DNA of 64,000 nt from Leptidea sinapis (GCF_905404315.1 NC_066311.1:5828001-5892000), one strand, 5' to 3'. Positions 11,330 to 22,315 are shown, counted from the stretch's first letter. A program made the numbers and translations. Notes: a model not told the origin generated them from the sequence alone.

Positions 11330-11605
11330 CCTTCGCACGACACGCCACAAGTTAGGATATCATCCCCACCATCTGGATGTGTGGCGGTCCACGTACTGTA
11401 AAGTTGTGGAATGAACTTCCTTGTGCGGTGTTTCCGGGACGATACGACATGGGTACCTCCAAAAAAAGCGCGTACACCTTCCTTAAAGGCCGGCAACGCT
11501 CTTATGATTCCTATGGTGTTGCAAAAGATTGTGGGCGGTGGTGATCACTTAACCACAGGTGACCCGTACGCTCGTTTGTCCTCCTATTCCATAAAAAAAA
11601 AGAAA
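11330..11605 (+). mobile_element. Family B CR1-like LINE 3' end
   Basis: Sense on the plus strand. The translation includes LWNELPCAVFPGRYD-GT, then TFLKGRQR across a frame break, the usual C-terminus of CR1-type LINE proteins. A conserved 3' UTR ('gggcggtggtgatcactta', 'gtacgctcgtttgtcctcc') ends at 'attccataaaaaaaa'. Only the last part of the element is present. Sister copies lie at 13945, 25295, 27870, 32600, 45685, 57595 and 59885. Confidence 0.8.
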
Positions 11606-11607
11606 TG

Positions 11608-11840
11608 ATATGTCACCAACGAATTATTTCGTATTTTGGCCACATAATGCGAAGGGGTAATGAGAGCCTGGTGAAATTGATCGTAGTTGGGAACAAATGG
11701 CAAGCGAGCCCGAGACCGATCTCCTACCAGATGGACCGACCAAATAAAATACTCCAGGTCCCTGAGGTGTAACTCCGTCGTCAGGGCCACGACGGACAGA
11801 AGATGATGGTAACAAATTGTTCGCTCCAAGTATGACCGAC
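11608..11840 (+). mobile_element. RTE-like LINE 3' coding fragment
   Basis: Plus-strand frames include ISYFGHIMRRGNESLVKLIV and, after a shift, pieces resembling the 'G-RPRGR-P-RW-DQI' region near the end of RTE/jockey-like reverse transcriptases. It directly abuts the family B end at 11605, suggesting that one inserted at or next to the other. Degraded by frameshifts. Confidence 0.55.
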
Positions 11841-12315
11841 TAGATAGAGAGAGTGAGAGACAGTATTATATCAATTCAGTAAAATTTATTTATATACGTG
11901 ATGCGAAATTTGTACACAATCTAAGGCACAGTCTGCATGGATGGATTATTATGATATTATATATATGCTTAAAGTAAATTTATGTTTTTATTAGATTTAC
12001 CAGTGCTAATTACAATATTACATTTATAATAATTATGCTTACAAAGGTCTTATTAATAGACGCATCACCTTAGTGAATATCGCATGTGAAAATTGATAAT
12101 AAATTTATTAAATAATTATTTTTCGTTCTTTCAATAATGTCAAACAATAGCCTGAATGTCAGATTAATGGCATATGACAGAGATCAGTAATAAACGATAA
12201 AAGAAGTCATTTTGATCTAACCAGCCTTGCGAAACTCTCTTAAAAAACGAATCACTCGATTGAATGAAACGTGCAGTCATTGATAGATTGACAGATGACG
12301 GCTATAATCTTTTAA
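11841..12315. other. Intergenic AT-rich DNA
   Basis: No open frame or recognised repeat, apart from short simple sequence 'gagagagtgagagac' at 11847. Confidence 0.35.
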
Positions 12316-12319
12316 AAAA

Positions 12320-12669
12320 CGGAGATAGCCGAAAGCCAGATAGTATATTGGGAACCGCCGTTCCCAATATTATATTATCTACAGATAGAGATAAATTACT
12401 CCCTTCTACTGTAAGTAATTAGCTGTCAATTATCTGAAGCTGTCCCCATTTACCCGATTAGTAATTCTTATCGCATTGTATTGGGACGCGTGATTTGCAT
12501 TTTCCATACAAACTTCTATCGCTGGTAAGCTATACGTCGTCCTATTGCCAGACAGCGTGTACGGATAAGGTGAGTTACCGTCGTTAAGTTTATTGGGACA
12601 GAAAAGTCAACGATAGTTTCGATTTTTATCTCAAGTTAGAGATAGACTGAATATTGGGAACGGACGTAA
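12320..12669. mobile_element. Family I MITE (Harbinger-type TSD in a sister copy)
   Basis: About 312 bp between 'cgttcccaatatt' (12357) and 'aatattgggaacgg' (12650-12663), which are terminal inverted repeats. Internal blocks 'gggacgcgtgatttgcattt' and 'gataaggtgagttacc' match copies at 56424-56738 and 58282-58602. Immediately left, 12340-12356 ('tagtatattgggaacc') is the mirror image of a terminus, making a small palindrome; this may be the relic of an adjacent copy. No coding sequence. Confidence 0.75.
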
Positions 12670-13235
12670 CCGCCTATTCGCTGTCAGGCTTAGCCCGATT
12701 ATTTCCTTCGTCGTCAATCGCTATACTGTAATTACTACTATTTCAAACTCATGTAAAATAATTGCACGTTTCATATAACTAAATTTCAATTTTTAATTAG
12801 GCAGTCTCGCCTATTATTAGTACTTACATCTTCTTTTCAATAACGATTGACTATCTAAAAATATTTAACCTATTGAATTACGACCCATAGGTAGTATTGC
12901 CATAAATTTGTATAATTTTGCAATAAATAAATAAAGCGAAACTGGAAGAACTCAATAACTTTTTCTACTTATTATTTCTTTATGCTGAATTCCTTTGCGA
13001 GTTTCACTATTTTTGCACTGATTATCCTGCATTGATCCTTCTAAAAGCACTTTAAGCACCTCTCGTTAGCTTGGGACATGAGATGCAACGGCTCATTTAT
13101 GTAGATACACTGCGCTTTATCGGGGCAATGCAAACATTTCACTAGAGCACCTAGCTTTGTAGTGACAATATAAAATTGCTTTGCTGAGATTACGATACGG
13201 TAGAAATAAAATAAAATTGAAAAGTGAAGCCGTTA
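12670..13235. other. Intergenic DNA
   Basis: Nothing gene-like was found. The stretch is AT-rich with no repeat copy recognised in this window. Confidence 0.35.
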
Positions 13236-13239
13236 ATCA

Positions 13240-13870
13240 ATTCAAATTCAAATATATTTATTCATAATAGGATTTGACATCACTTATTGTAAGTCAAAAA
13301 CTACCACCCATTCCAAAATGAATGCCTCAGACCTGAGAAGAACGGGCGCAACAAACTCAGCGCTCTTTTTTTTTTCGACAAAAATATGGTAACAAATTAA
13401 TATCGTAGAATTAAACTTATTATTTAATAGCCTGAGGGCGGTCGCTCCATTCCCAATCTGTGGTATCATTAAGAAAGTCATTTGTATTATAGTAACGTTT
13501 ACAACACAAACGTTTTTTAACAATTCTTTTGAATATCATAATACTTTTGTTTGAACATTTTCTGGGATCTTGTTGTAAAAGCATATACATCGCCCCACAA
13601 AAACTTACTAACTCGACTTAGCCGAGTAGTAGGCATTATAAGCTTATAGTGTCTGTTCCTGGTGTTAACATTATGGTTATGACAGTTCCTAGCAAATACA
13701 AATAACTTAAGTGCCTATTAACATACATTACATTATCAAGAATATACTGAGAAGCAACAGTCAAGATGATAATTTCTTTAAATTTTGCTCTCAATGAATT
13801 TTTAGGACCTAGGTTATAAATAGCGCGAATAGCGCTCTTCTGCAGCACAAAGATTGTATTAATATCGGCA
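13240..13870 (-). mobile_element. Family C non-LTR retrotransposon 3' end
   Basis: Minus-strand frame 13636-13848 carries LQKSAIRAIYNLGPKNSLR and KEIIILTVASQYILDNV, a LINE post-RT C-terminal region that recurs at 24170 and 52150. The 3' part contains the 'gcgggctttttttc'-type block and ends near 13240 with 'ttcaaattcaaatatatttattc' on the plus strand. Stops and frameshifts break the frame. Confidence 0.8.
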
Positions 13871-13944
13871 GCCTTGGCAAATATGGTATTAATATGGCAG
13901 CAATCTTTATAATATATAAGCTTATGGCACGGTATATTTTAAAT

Positions 13945-14540
13945 CCAGATTTTTTTTTATGGAATAGGAGGACATACGAGCGTACGTACCTGTTGTTAAG
14001 TGATCACCGCCGCCCACAATCTCTTGCAACACCAGAGGTTGCACGCGGTCAAATGGATCGAGCTGATACTGGTGTGCGCCAGACCAGAGATGACAGCAAT
14101 AATTGATATGTGGCCGGACCTGCGCTTTGAAGATCGCTAGAATGTGGGCCGGCTTGAAGTATTGCCGTGCTCTATTAATGACGCCCAGTTTCTTCGAAGC
14201 CAATTTGGCTTTGCCCTCCAGATGGCCACGAAATTGGCAATCGCTCGAGATTTCGAGACCCAGTATTCCGATACTAGGCCAGGCTTTAAGGGAAGTGTTG
14301 TCGAAGAGCGGTGATACGACAAATGGGGGTTTTTAGTGGTAAACGCGCAAACTTGAGTCTTTTGGGGGTCAAATTGGACAAGGTTCAATTTACCCCATTC
14401 CGCGACCTTCTCAAGAGAGGACTCGATAGAAGACGCAAGTTTCTCCCGGCACTGGTCGAGAATTTCCCGAGAGAGACCTGCATGGCCCATGTATACGGCA
14501 TCACCAGTGCTGTCGTCTGCATAGCAATGAATATTGATAA
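13945..14540 (-). mobile_element. Family B CR1-like LINE, longer 3' copy with RT part
   Basis: Minus-strand frames give MGHAGLSREILDQCREKLAS and VEKVAEWGKLNLVQFDPQKT-type RT sequence (14370-14490), followed by SKKLGVINRARQYFKPAHIL and RPHINYCCHLWSGAHQYQLD (14040-14200), classic thumb-region motifs of CR1/jockey LINE polymerases. The frame then jumps straight to the family B 3' UTR, so the segment between HLWSG and the end is deleted. Frameshifts occur near 14210 and 14330. The RT palm upstream is lost by 5' truncation. Confidence 0.85.
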
Positions 14541-14544
14541 AAAT

Positions 14545-15255
14545 ATTGATTTATATTTAAATAAATTTGTTCACAGTGAGTCCAACTATATTAAATTTAT
14601 ACTGTGTGATATTTTTATATAAATTTGAATACCAAGACTTATGAAGGAACCTTTAGACCCAGCTAAACTATTTTTTTTTATAATATTTATTTAAAATACA
14701 ATGTAATTTATAGCTTAAAATATAATAACACACACTTAAACCTTAAGAAGATTATCTGTGTGTGAAGCCGCTTAAAATTAAATTACATAATATTTTAAAA
14801 GAAAAGAACAATTATTTTCAATTACAATTATTATAACATAGATCTTATTTTAAACGAAGTAGTATAGAAATCAATAAAATGCAAAATAAAGAATAGTTAT
14901 CGAATAAACGTTAACAATTACAAATTAGTTTCCTACTTAGCTAACCGCAGATAAAATTATATTAATGAAGGATTTTGTAAAAAGTACTTTTTTAACGATT
15001 AATTATATTTATATATAATCTTTGAATCTCTATGGGAGTCTCATTTAAGTATAGAGGAATGACATAGTTGTTTGGTCTGGTACCATATTTGTAGGTTTAG
15101 GTAATTTAAATGACATGTTTGTTTCTGTAAATTGTCTCAGATGAGGCAGTCTTTGAATTTCTTGAAGGAATTTTGAAAAAATTAAACGGCCCGTGCAGTT
15201 AATTCCTTCTTCTTGAATTGAAAGAATTTAAATCACAATGTTTCATGAATTCAGT
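14545..15255. other. Intergenic AT-rich DNA
   Basis: No gene. A trace at 15200-15250 resembles the outer part of a family E copy (compare 48660-48690, 'ccttcttcatgaattgaat'). Confidence 0.35.
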
Positions 15256-15257
15256 AA

Positions 15258-15586
15258 TCTAAATATATAAAAAGCAATTGCTGTTCGTTAGTCTCGCTAA
15301 AACTCGAGAGCGGCTGGACCGATTTGGCTAATTTTGGTCTTGAATTACTTGTGGAAGTTCAGAGAAGGTTTAAATGGTGAATAAATATCAAAAATCTCGG
15401 AATTAAATAAAAACAAAAATTTTATTTTTCCTTTGATGTGTCCCCCGTCGCGCGTCGTTTAGAAATCAAATTGAAAGAATGGTTTAAAATGAATAACTAA
15501 TTAGAATTTATATCTTTCTTACTTTCTCAGGAGGTAAAACATAAACTTAATTTTGTAAGTAGAACAACGTCTGTCGGGTCAGCTAG
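15258..15586 (+). mobile_element. Family G Helitron-like element, 329 bp
   Basis: Begins TCTAAATATATAAAA directly after A and ends CTAG before T, the A|TC...CTAG|T borders expected of Helitrons. The body matches 37346-37720 and 52271-52638 ('ctgttcgttagtctcgctaa', 'aacggctggaccgatttggc'). Near the 3' end is 'ctgtcgggtcag', able to form only a short hairpin. Non-autonomous. Confidence 0.65.
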
Positions 15587-15599
15587 TATTAATATATAT

Positions 15600-15895
15600 G
15601 TATTGTGAACCAAAGTCACCGACATAGCTCAGATGGTTGCGAAACTGAAGTGGCAGTGGGCCTCATACATAATGGGACATAGCTCGACAGACAGATGGCC
15701 GTTGGGGCAGTAAAGTCCTCGAATGGCGACCACGTACCGGGAGACGAATTGTTGGTAGGCCCCCCATAAGACGGATCGACGATCTGGCCAAGATCACTGG
15801 AACACGTTGGATGAGGGCACCGCGGGACCGATCGTTATGCCAATCTTTGGGGAAGCTTTTGTCCAGCAGTGGACGTCTTCTGGCTAAAATGATAA
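15600..15895 (+). mobile_element. RTE-like LINE 3' end
   Basis: Plus-strand frames include TKVTDIAQMVAKLKWQWA, which continues the RTE C-terminal motif also seen at 31100-31165, then 'TDRWPLGQ' and 'ATTYRE'. The nucleotide end 'tttgtccagcagtggacgt' is shared with 43835-44085. Only the last part of the ORF and 3' UTR remain. Confidence 0.75.
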
Positions 15896-16079
15896 ATGGT
15901 ATGATATGTATTGTGAGGGAAGGGTTAGGATGTTTATCAACTTAATTTTTTACCGAAGCTAGTCTCTTGGGCGCATTTTATAATTTGCTCCATTAGCCCT
16001 TTTCGATTACTGGTTCTATCTACTCTAGTTCACGTAATGTAAAGTATAAAATTTTCAACAACATATTATAATATGTAAC

Positions 16080-16275
16080 TAAAATTTATGAACGATGCGG
16101 GACTCAATTCCGGTTCTCTCTCGGATTCTTCCGAGCGCTTTTACAGTTTGAGTGAATGAGTTGTCTTGTTCAACTCTCAGGTTATGGCTGTATCGACATG
16201 GCAAGAGCACTCGGACAGAATTTAATTTTAATTTGTATAATTAATCCTAGAATCGAGGGATATTACTTTAAATAT
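16080..16275 (-). repeat. Family D element fragment
   Basis: Starts 'atttatgaacgatgcgggac' and continues to 'gttcaactctcaggttatgg'. It then closes with a shortened right side ending near 'cctagaatcgaggga'. The minus-strand tRNA-like arm is mutated in its anticodon region. Confidence 0.55.
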
Positions 16276-17030
16276 AGTTAAAAAAAACACGCTTTTTATA
16301 GAAAACTGAACCAAAATATTTCAAAATTAGCATCAATTCCTGCCTTATCGACGATAGATGAAAATTATATAAATTTATAAAAATCATATTTTGCAAATTG
16401 GAACAATTTCAACAAATTAATGTAAGCTCCTATAAATCGATAAATCTAAGAAGTTTGAACGAAATCTGGCCGTTTGAAGTGGTTCAAATGAGTAGGTTAC
16501 AAAAAAACATACACACAGGTGAAGCTAATAATAAAGCGTGTAAATTACAAATTGTTTACATAAAATATTTATTCTTAATTAACACTAAAACACAGGCTAC
16601 TAGGTGTATTCCATTTGCAGTGAGCAATAAACAACAAACCTAGGTTCTGTGCTGTTAACCACTTGCTTGCGGCAGATTTAATTAGAGTTAAGACGCTTCA
16701 CACCACCCTTTAAATAACAGGCTCTGAATTGCTTCGATCGTTTGATACCGATTCCATCTACATTTCTCTCGTCTGTAATAATATTCAGTAGTATTGCGGG
16801 TAAACGGGTATTTATTTTGTGGGTTTGTGTTTAGTAGATATTATTCAAATCAAATGAAAACAATGTATTGAAAGTAGGTATATACAACACACTTTTCCAC
16901 GTCATAAATACAATAGAATAATTAAATACATATCGTAAATATATAAATGTAACAATAATAACAATATTAATGTCAATAACAAAATATTAATGTCATCGAT
17001 GGTATTGTACATATAATACCTGTTACCTAT
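16276..17030. other. Intergenic DNA
   Basis: The plus frame at 16398-16643 shows no domain. Part of it (16600-16700, 'gtgctgttaaccacttgctt') weakly resembles 20345-20400, suggesting an old shared repeat. No gene is supported. Confidence 0.35.
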
Positions 17031-17033
17031 CAT

Positions 17034-17363
17034 CTATTTAATTTTTTTTGTCACTAAATTACAATTAGTGTTCCAAATAATTTTGTCATTTAAAATATAT
17101 ACTTCTATCTTATAATACGCATTTTGTGATAGTATGCGCTTTATAACAAACTTAAACTTATTTTCACTAAGACTTATAATATTTTCAGGTAATTTAATAT
17201 ATAGGCCAATAAAAGAATTATTAACTTTATCTAATCTGTACTTTGGACATGCTAGTTTATATTTGTTTCTCGTATCAAAATAATGTTTATCACAATTTCT
17301 ATCAAAATTTTTAATATTTCTTCGAGCATACATAATATTTTCATATACATTTACATATTTCAT
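17034..17363 (-). pseudogene. Non-LTR retrotransposon C-terminal remnant
   Basis: A 109-codon minus frame includes KHYFDTRNKYKLACPKYRLD, the '-Y-TRNK-' motif found after the RT in many LINE proteins and also visible in the family C copies, followed by KVNNSFIGLYIKLPENI. It has no catalytic region. It may be a divergent relative of family C. Confidence 0.65.
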
Positions 17364-17645
17364 ATATATTTAAACTTATAAAATGCCTACAATCTCTACT
17401 AATATTGGGGCTACTGAAAACCAGTGCTACATTGGCGCCACGCCATTGCAGCTTATTACTGAGTTAGCTCCATTTGGTAACCTTCGCTGCCGCTCAGTAT
17501 CTACTTTTTCGTTTTTCGTAATAAATTGTATTATTTTAATGGCTTTATTAGTTCTAAGAATTTATTACTCATTCTGGTTTGTTATTTAATAATAGTGTGG
17601 TGCTGCTTTGTTATCAATAAATATTTATTCTCTTCTATTCTATTA

Positions 17646-17935
17646 TCTAATATATAAAATTCTCATGTCGCGGTGTTTGTTGTTAAACTCCTTCGAAACG
17701 TCATGACCGATTCTCATGAAATTTTGAGTGCATTTTGGGTAGGTCTCAGAATCGGACAACATCTATTTTTCATCTCCCTAAACGTTAAGGGTGGTCCACG
17801 CCAATTCTTTTTTTTTGACAAATTTTCGTTAAATTTGTTTGATTATGAGTCAGAATTTTCACCCATCTACGATCAACAGTTACTTTTGTATCGCGATTTT
17901 AATATCGGCAATACAACGTTTGCTGGGTCAACCAG
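17646..17935 (+). mobile_element. Family F Helitron-like element
   Basis: Starts TCTAATATATAAAATTCTC after A. It contains 'gattatgagtcag', 'cccatctacgatcaacag' and 'gcgattttaatatcggcaat', and ends 'tgctgggtcaaccag|t', so the terminal CTAG is mutated to CCAG. Near the 3' end GCTG-GGT-CAGC would form a four-pair hairpin in intact copies. Other copies: 28684 (-), 29287 (+), 60344 (+), and a split copy at 24010-24945. Confidence 0.65.
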
Positions 17936-18084
17936 TAATATTATTATTAATGTGAATGTAAATTTCTTTGTAACACTTTCACGCCTACACAAATGAACCA
18001 ATTTAGATGAAATTTTGTAAATAGATAGACTAGAGCTTGGGGAAGGCCATAGGCTACCTTATACCGTTTCAAAAAGGGGTAAAT

Positions 18085-18488
18085 TCAAATTCAAATATTT
18101 TTATTCAAATTAGAATGTAACATCACTTATTGAAAGTCAAAAACTAGCACCCATTCCAAAACGAATGCCTCAGACCTGAGAATAGGCGCAACAAACTCAG
18201 CGGGCATTTATTTTTTATCGAAAAAAATACGTTTACTAAGTAATATTGTACATTTAAACATATTATTTAATAGCCTGAGGGCGGTCACTCCATTTCCAAT
18301 CTGGGGAATAATTAAGAGAGTCATTATAGCAACCTTTACCACACAAACGTTTTTTAACAATTCTTTTGAATAACGTAATACTTTTGTTTTGAACATTTTT
18401 GGGGATCTTGTTGTAAAAGCATCATTTACATCGCCCCACAAAATACTTACTAATTATGGCTATGACAGTTTCTAGCCAATTCACTTAT
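18085..18488 (-). mobile_element. Family C non-LTR retrotransposon 3' end
   Basis: Closely matches 13240-13600: 'aactagcacccattccaaaa', 'gcctcagacctgagaa', 'gcctgagggcggtcactcc', 'catttacatcgccccaca'. It contains only the extreme C-terminal and 3' UTR portion; the reverse transcriptase is missing. Confidence 0.75.
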
Positions 18489-18489
18489 T

Positions 18490-18878
18490 TAAGTTAAATT
18501 AGGGGATGGAAGTTCGACATTATCGAAGATGACACCTTGAAACTTTGTATTTAGGCACTTGATAAGAAATAAATAAATATTTTTTCAAGTGTTTTAGAAA
18601 TTTTGACATACCGTGTGGGGATACCAAACAAACTCACGGTTTTACGCCTAGCTCCGAATTAGATTGTGATTAATTTGGTTTAAAAATGGACACATAAGCA
18701 ACCCTTTGTTGTTAAAAAGGGCATGAAAGGGTTATATAAGGGATGAAGGTTTTCTTGAAATTCGTGATTTTTTAAACCATAAAACTTTGATTTAGGTACT
18801 TGATATGAAACAAATAGTCATCTGTTTGCATTGAATACGAGATGAAAATCCGAAGACGAAGTCGCGGCTAAAAGCTAG
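18490..18878 (+). repeat. Family L Helitron-like repeat
   Basis: Contains two related internal blocks ('tatttaggcacttgataaga' and 'gatttaggtacttgatatga') and ends 'gtcgcggctaaaagctag|t' at 18878. Border sequence and end motif match 1-320. It abuts the family C copy on its left. Confidence 0.5.
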
Positions 18879-19154
18879 TATTATTTAAAAATCAGTTACA
18901 AGTAAAATTTCAGATTCTATTATTATTATTCCACGCATTGCATATTCTTTGGCAGTGTTTTCAAGGGACATGATATGGGTAGGTACCTGTGATTGTTCCT
19001 TCCTCTATTGATGTTACAAAAGAGTGTTTTCGGTAGTGATCACAGCACATCAGACCTCTTTTATGCTTTACATAAAATCTTTACCAATTAAAAAAATAAA
19101 CATAGAAAAATGTTGCAACTAAAAAGTTAAAAAAAAACTAAATTTCTATACTAA

Positions 19155-19372
19155 TTTTTAAGGGTTCCGTAGCTAGTGAAATTACTAGGAAAATGAGACT
19201 TGACATCTTATGTATCAAGGTGACGATCACAGTTGTAGTACCACCAAGAATTTTTAGGTGTTTCAAGAATCCTGAGCGGCACTACATTGTAATAGGCAGG
19301 GCGTATCACTTACCATCAGCTGAACATCCTGCTCGTCTCGACCCTTATTTTTATAAAAAAAAAATAAGTTAA
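19155..19372 (+). repeat. Family A repeat
   Basis: Runs from 'tccgtagctagtgaaattac' through 'cctgagcggcactacattg' to 'cttatttttataaaaaaaaa', the A-rich end at 19372. The part corresponding to the first 90 bases of full copies is absent (5' truncation). Confidence 0.75.
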
Positions 19373-19494
19373 AGTTTATGTGTGGGAATTTAAATGGAGA
19401 GCCAAAATAACTTCATTTACATATAATTCTTAACTTACCCACCAAAAAGGTCATAAGTAATTTGGAATTTTCAGTTGTCAACATAGATTATATT

Positions 19495-19865
19495 GATATT
19501 AGATTGTTGGGCGATGTATATGCTTCTACAATATGATCCCAGAAAATGAACAAAACAAATGTGTTACGAAATTTAAAAGAATTGCTAAAAACGTTTGTGT
19601 GGGAAAGGTTACTATACCATAAACGATTTTCTTAATGACACCACAAAATAAAGCGAACACCCTCATGCTCTTTAATTATAAATGTTTATTGTACGATATC
19701 ACATTGAAATCCATATTTTATATTTAAAAAAAAGCCCGCTGTGTTTCTTGCGCCCATTCTTCTCAGGTTCATTCTTCTCAAAAGAGACTGCCCTGAGGCA
19801 GTTTTTGACGTTCAGTAAGTGATTTTAAATCCTATTTTGAATAAAAATATTTGAATTTGAAAATT
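19495..19865 (+). mobile_element. Family C non-LTR retrotransposon 3' end, sense orientation
   Basis: Plus-strand translation includes VGRCICFYNMIPEN and KFKRIAKNVCVGKVTIP, reverse-orientation equivalents of the minus-strand family C copies. It then has the conserved 3' UTR with 'cccattcttctcaggtt' and ends 'gaataaaaatatttgaattt', which includes an AATAAA. Lies opposite to the copy at 18085-18488. Confidence 0.75.
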
Positions 19866-19899
19866 GGAATTATTTCTTGTATATAGTAAAATGATTACA

Positions 19900-20215
19900 T
19901 AATATCTTTATTTATTTACGGTATGTGTGGATTGATGCATCTACTATACTCAATAACTCTTGTGTTTATAATTATTAATTTACTTTTGTTTTGACTTACT
20001 CATGTAAGCCTTTAAGTTTTTGACGTTTGAGTATTTTTGTTGCATATATTGTAATTGAAATGATTTGTAAATTGCATTAAAAATAGGAACTTGTAACACC
20101 TAATCTGTTTTGAAAACAGCAACCTTAGAGTTTCTTGTACCTCTCTGAGGAAATCTGCCTTCCGAATGAGCTGTATGGAAAAAATCACATATTTCAATCA
20201 AGTCTAATATGATTT
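19900..20215 (+). repeat. Family P retroposon-like repeat
   Basis: Shares 'ctttatttatttacggt', 'gacgtttgagtatttttgtt' and 'tttcttgtacctct' with 50690-51040, over about 300 bp. No recognisable coding sequence. The 3' part is shorter than in the other copy. Confidence 0.5.
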
Positions 20216-20530
20216 ACCTATGAAATAATTTTTAATTGATAAATGTTAGATTTAATAAAAGAAGCTTAAGATATTTACATTGTAATCACTATTGCACAAC
20301 GTGCCTTAAGTCTAGCTGCAGTCAGCAAATAGCATTAGGTAATTTAGGTTCCTGCAGTGTTAACCATTTGTTTGGTTGCCCCGAGCCTGTAGAGTTAATT
20401 AAAGCTCAGGCGTTTCATACAGCTGTTGTAGTACAAGCAAACCAAAGTAAATGAAGCTCGACTTAACGAAAATTATGGTTAAGGTAACCATCATATTTAC
20501 TTTTTAATTGTTTTTAAAAATTATATACTT
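20216..20530. other. Non-coding stretch downstream of a minus-strand exon
   Basis: Would be the start of the first intron if the exon at 20533-20664 is real. The plus frame 20236-20454 lacks recognisable features. Confidence 0.35.
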
Positions 20531-20532
20531 AC

Positions 20533-20664
20533 CTCAGTGAACAGTCTACTTTTTAATTGGATGCCAAAATATTCCACCTTCTTCAAGACCATGGCACTGG
20601 GCGCCTCCATATGGTCCTTCGAGCCGGATTGGGGCACCTCCAAATAATTGTCAACCATTGTCAT
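20533..20664 (-). CDS. Probable first coding exon of an unidentified gene
   Basis: On the minus strand, 44 codons run from ATG at 20664 to a consensus donor, GAG|GTAAGTATAT (GT at 20531-20532), leaving phase 0. An in-frame TGA lies immediately before the ATG (20665-20667), so the exon must contain the start. A second ATG two codons later has a better context (ACAATGG, A at -3 and G at +4) and may be used instead. The peptide begins MTMVDNYLEVPQSGSKDHM and ends LKKVEYFGIQLKSRLFTE. There is no signal peptide, so a cytosolic or multi-exon protein is possible. I do not recognise the family. The composition is gene-like and GC-richer than the flanks. Confidence 0.6.
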
Positions 20665-20880
20665 TCATTGCTTTTTAAACACATGAATAAGATAATATTA
20701 TAATTATGAAGACCACTTTCAGCTAGCCGTAGGTCTATGGATTCCTCGCGGAAAAAGTGGACTGTATGGAATGGAACTGACCTGATGACGCTTGCGCTGC
20801 CGGTGACACTTAATCTGGTGCTTGATTTAGTTAATTTACGAGTTGCAGACACTGACTGGCTCGCTGTATCGCGGGTACGG
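20665..20880 (-). promoter_or_regulatory. Putative 5' leader and start region of the minus-strand gene
   Basis: Upstream (minus sense) of the exon at 20533-20664. It carries arthropod initiator-like TCAGT motifs near 20840-20850 and 20777-20782 and an upstream frame (20852-20661) that overlaps the main ATG. A 3' splice site might lie just before the ATG (AAAAAG at 20670-20675). No TATA box is obvious. Transcription start is inferred only. Confidence 0.25.
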
Positions 20881-21179
20881 TAAAGGGAGGACAGAGAGGA
20901 TTAGGAAGATTATAGAAAGATAGTGGCATGAACAATTATTAAACGGATTATCTAATCTATATCGAACAGTTCCAATTAAAAATATATATAATATATTATA
21001 AAAGTAAAATTTAAAAAAAAATGATCATTATTCTGATTTTACTCAATTGATTTTTTTTTAATTATTTATTTATCGCGTGCGCCAGTCATGAGTCCTATCA
21101 AAAAGTGTCCAACGCGGTTAAAGAAGTCTTTACTTCAATAAAAGTCTATAGGAAAGTATTGGTATTTGTATTGGTAAAG

Positions 21180-21612
21180 GGCTCCTGTTCCCGCAATTAG
21201 ACCACTTAATTGGGTCCATTTTGCGTGCAGTGTTGGCCAGTCATTCCAACCAGCCCAGCTCCTTCCAGAAGTTCAGAACACTCCTGGGGTGTTCACAGAC
21301 TTCCTGGAGCGACCTTGTATTTACTAAGGTTTGTGCCCGTTGGTTGGCCACCCCAGCACATTCCAGGATTACGTGAGTGACCGTTTCATCTTCGGTTAGA
21401 CAGCCCCTGCACTTAGGACTGTCCGTAACGCCGATTGTAAATAGGTGTTTGTTCAGTGATGTGTGACCCGTTAGGGTGCCGACCATAATTCGGATGTCAT
21501 GTCTGTTTAGGCTAATAAGTCGACGTGTCAGTTTGGGCGATAGTGCAGGAATCGCCTCTTTCGACTGTCTGCAGCCTGAGACATTTGTCCATCGGGTTCC
21601 ATGTTCCATAGG
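21180..21612 (-). pseudogene. LINE ORF2 C-terminus with zinc-knuckle-like motif
   Basis: The minus frame 21241-21609 (122 codons) includes RIMVGTLTGHTSLNKHLFTI and SPKCRGCLTEDETVTHVILE, then ends with FWKELGWLE. The 'LTGH--LN-HL' segment followed by C-x2-C ... H-x4-C is typical of the region after an RNase H domain in R1/LOA-type non-LTR elements. The reverse transcriptase and RNase H core are missing. 21180-21240 is its short 3' UTR. Confidence 0.8.
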
Positions 21613-22125
21613 AAAGTATTATTCTGATATATTAAAAACACAACAGATGAGTCGAAACAAAAAATAGGACGTCACTTTTTAAACTATCGCCATGACAGCG
21701 GGCGAGGAAGAGGCGGTTTACTAGTTTGCAATATGTTGAGATATGTTGAATAAAGTTTTATCTATTTATAGATAAGCGTTAAGTATCTGTTCAAGAGTTG
21801 TCTGCATCGCCTCAAGTGTTGCTTGCGACTTGTTTGAATACTTCCAGGATACTGCTCGTAACTTTATCGTGCAAACTTTTCTTCGGATACGTTATAGTTT
21901 TGGATAATTTTGTTTTTATCTTACTTTCGGATGAAATATTTATTCTTATATATATATATGTGTCTAGTCTTTGACGCTAAGCGAATTAAGTAATACAGCA
22001 TTATGTTTCTTTATCTCTGTTATATTGACAAAAATTTTGACATCTCTAAAAATATTTTTTTAAATAATGGTACTCTACCAATATTTATGTATATTATGTT
22101 TATTTATTGCAGGATTCGAACCCAC
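21613..22125. other. Intergenic DNA
   Basis: AT-rich with a (TA)n run near 21952-21960; no gene or repeat recognised. Confidence 0.35.
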
Positions 22126-22127
22126 TA

Positions 22128-22315
22128 TTTTTTTTTCTTAATTTATATAGCCTGAGAGCGTTCGCTTTATTCCCAGTGTGTGGTATCATTAAGAAAATCT
22201 TTATATTACTACCTTTACATATGGTAATACATTTGTTTGGTACATTTTCTGGGATTATGATATAAAAACATATACATCGCCCAATGAAAGACTTACTAAC
22301 TCGATATCCTATTGC
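22128..22315 (-). mobile_element. Family C fragment
   Basis: Short, diverged copy: 'agcctgagagcgttcgcttt', 'cccagtgtgtggtatcatta', 'catatacatcgccc', 'cttactaactcga'. Only the 3' portion is represented. Confidence 0.6.

Noticed and set aside
14103..14622. Plus-strand frames of 77-103 codons
   Set aside because: They are the complement of the CR1-like reverse-transcriptase fragment whose minus-strand translation shows the true motifs.
17383..17589. 68-codon plus frame
   Set aside because: The sequence looks like the 3' part of an unknown repeat adjoining a LINE remnant and a Helitron-like element; it shows no domain or splice context.
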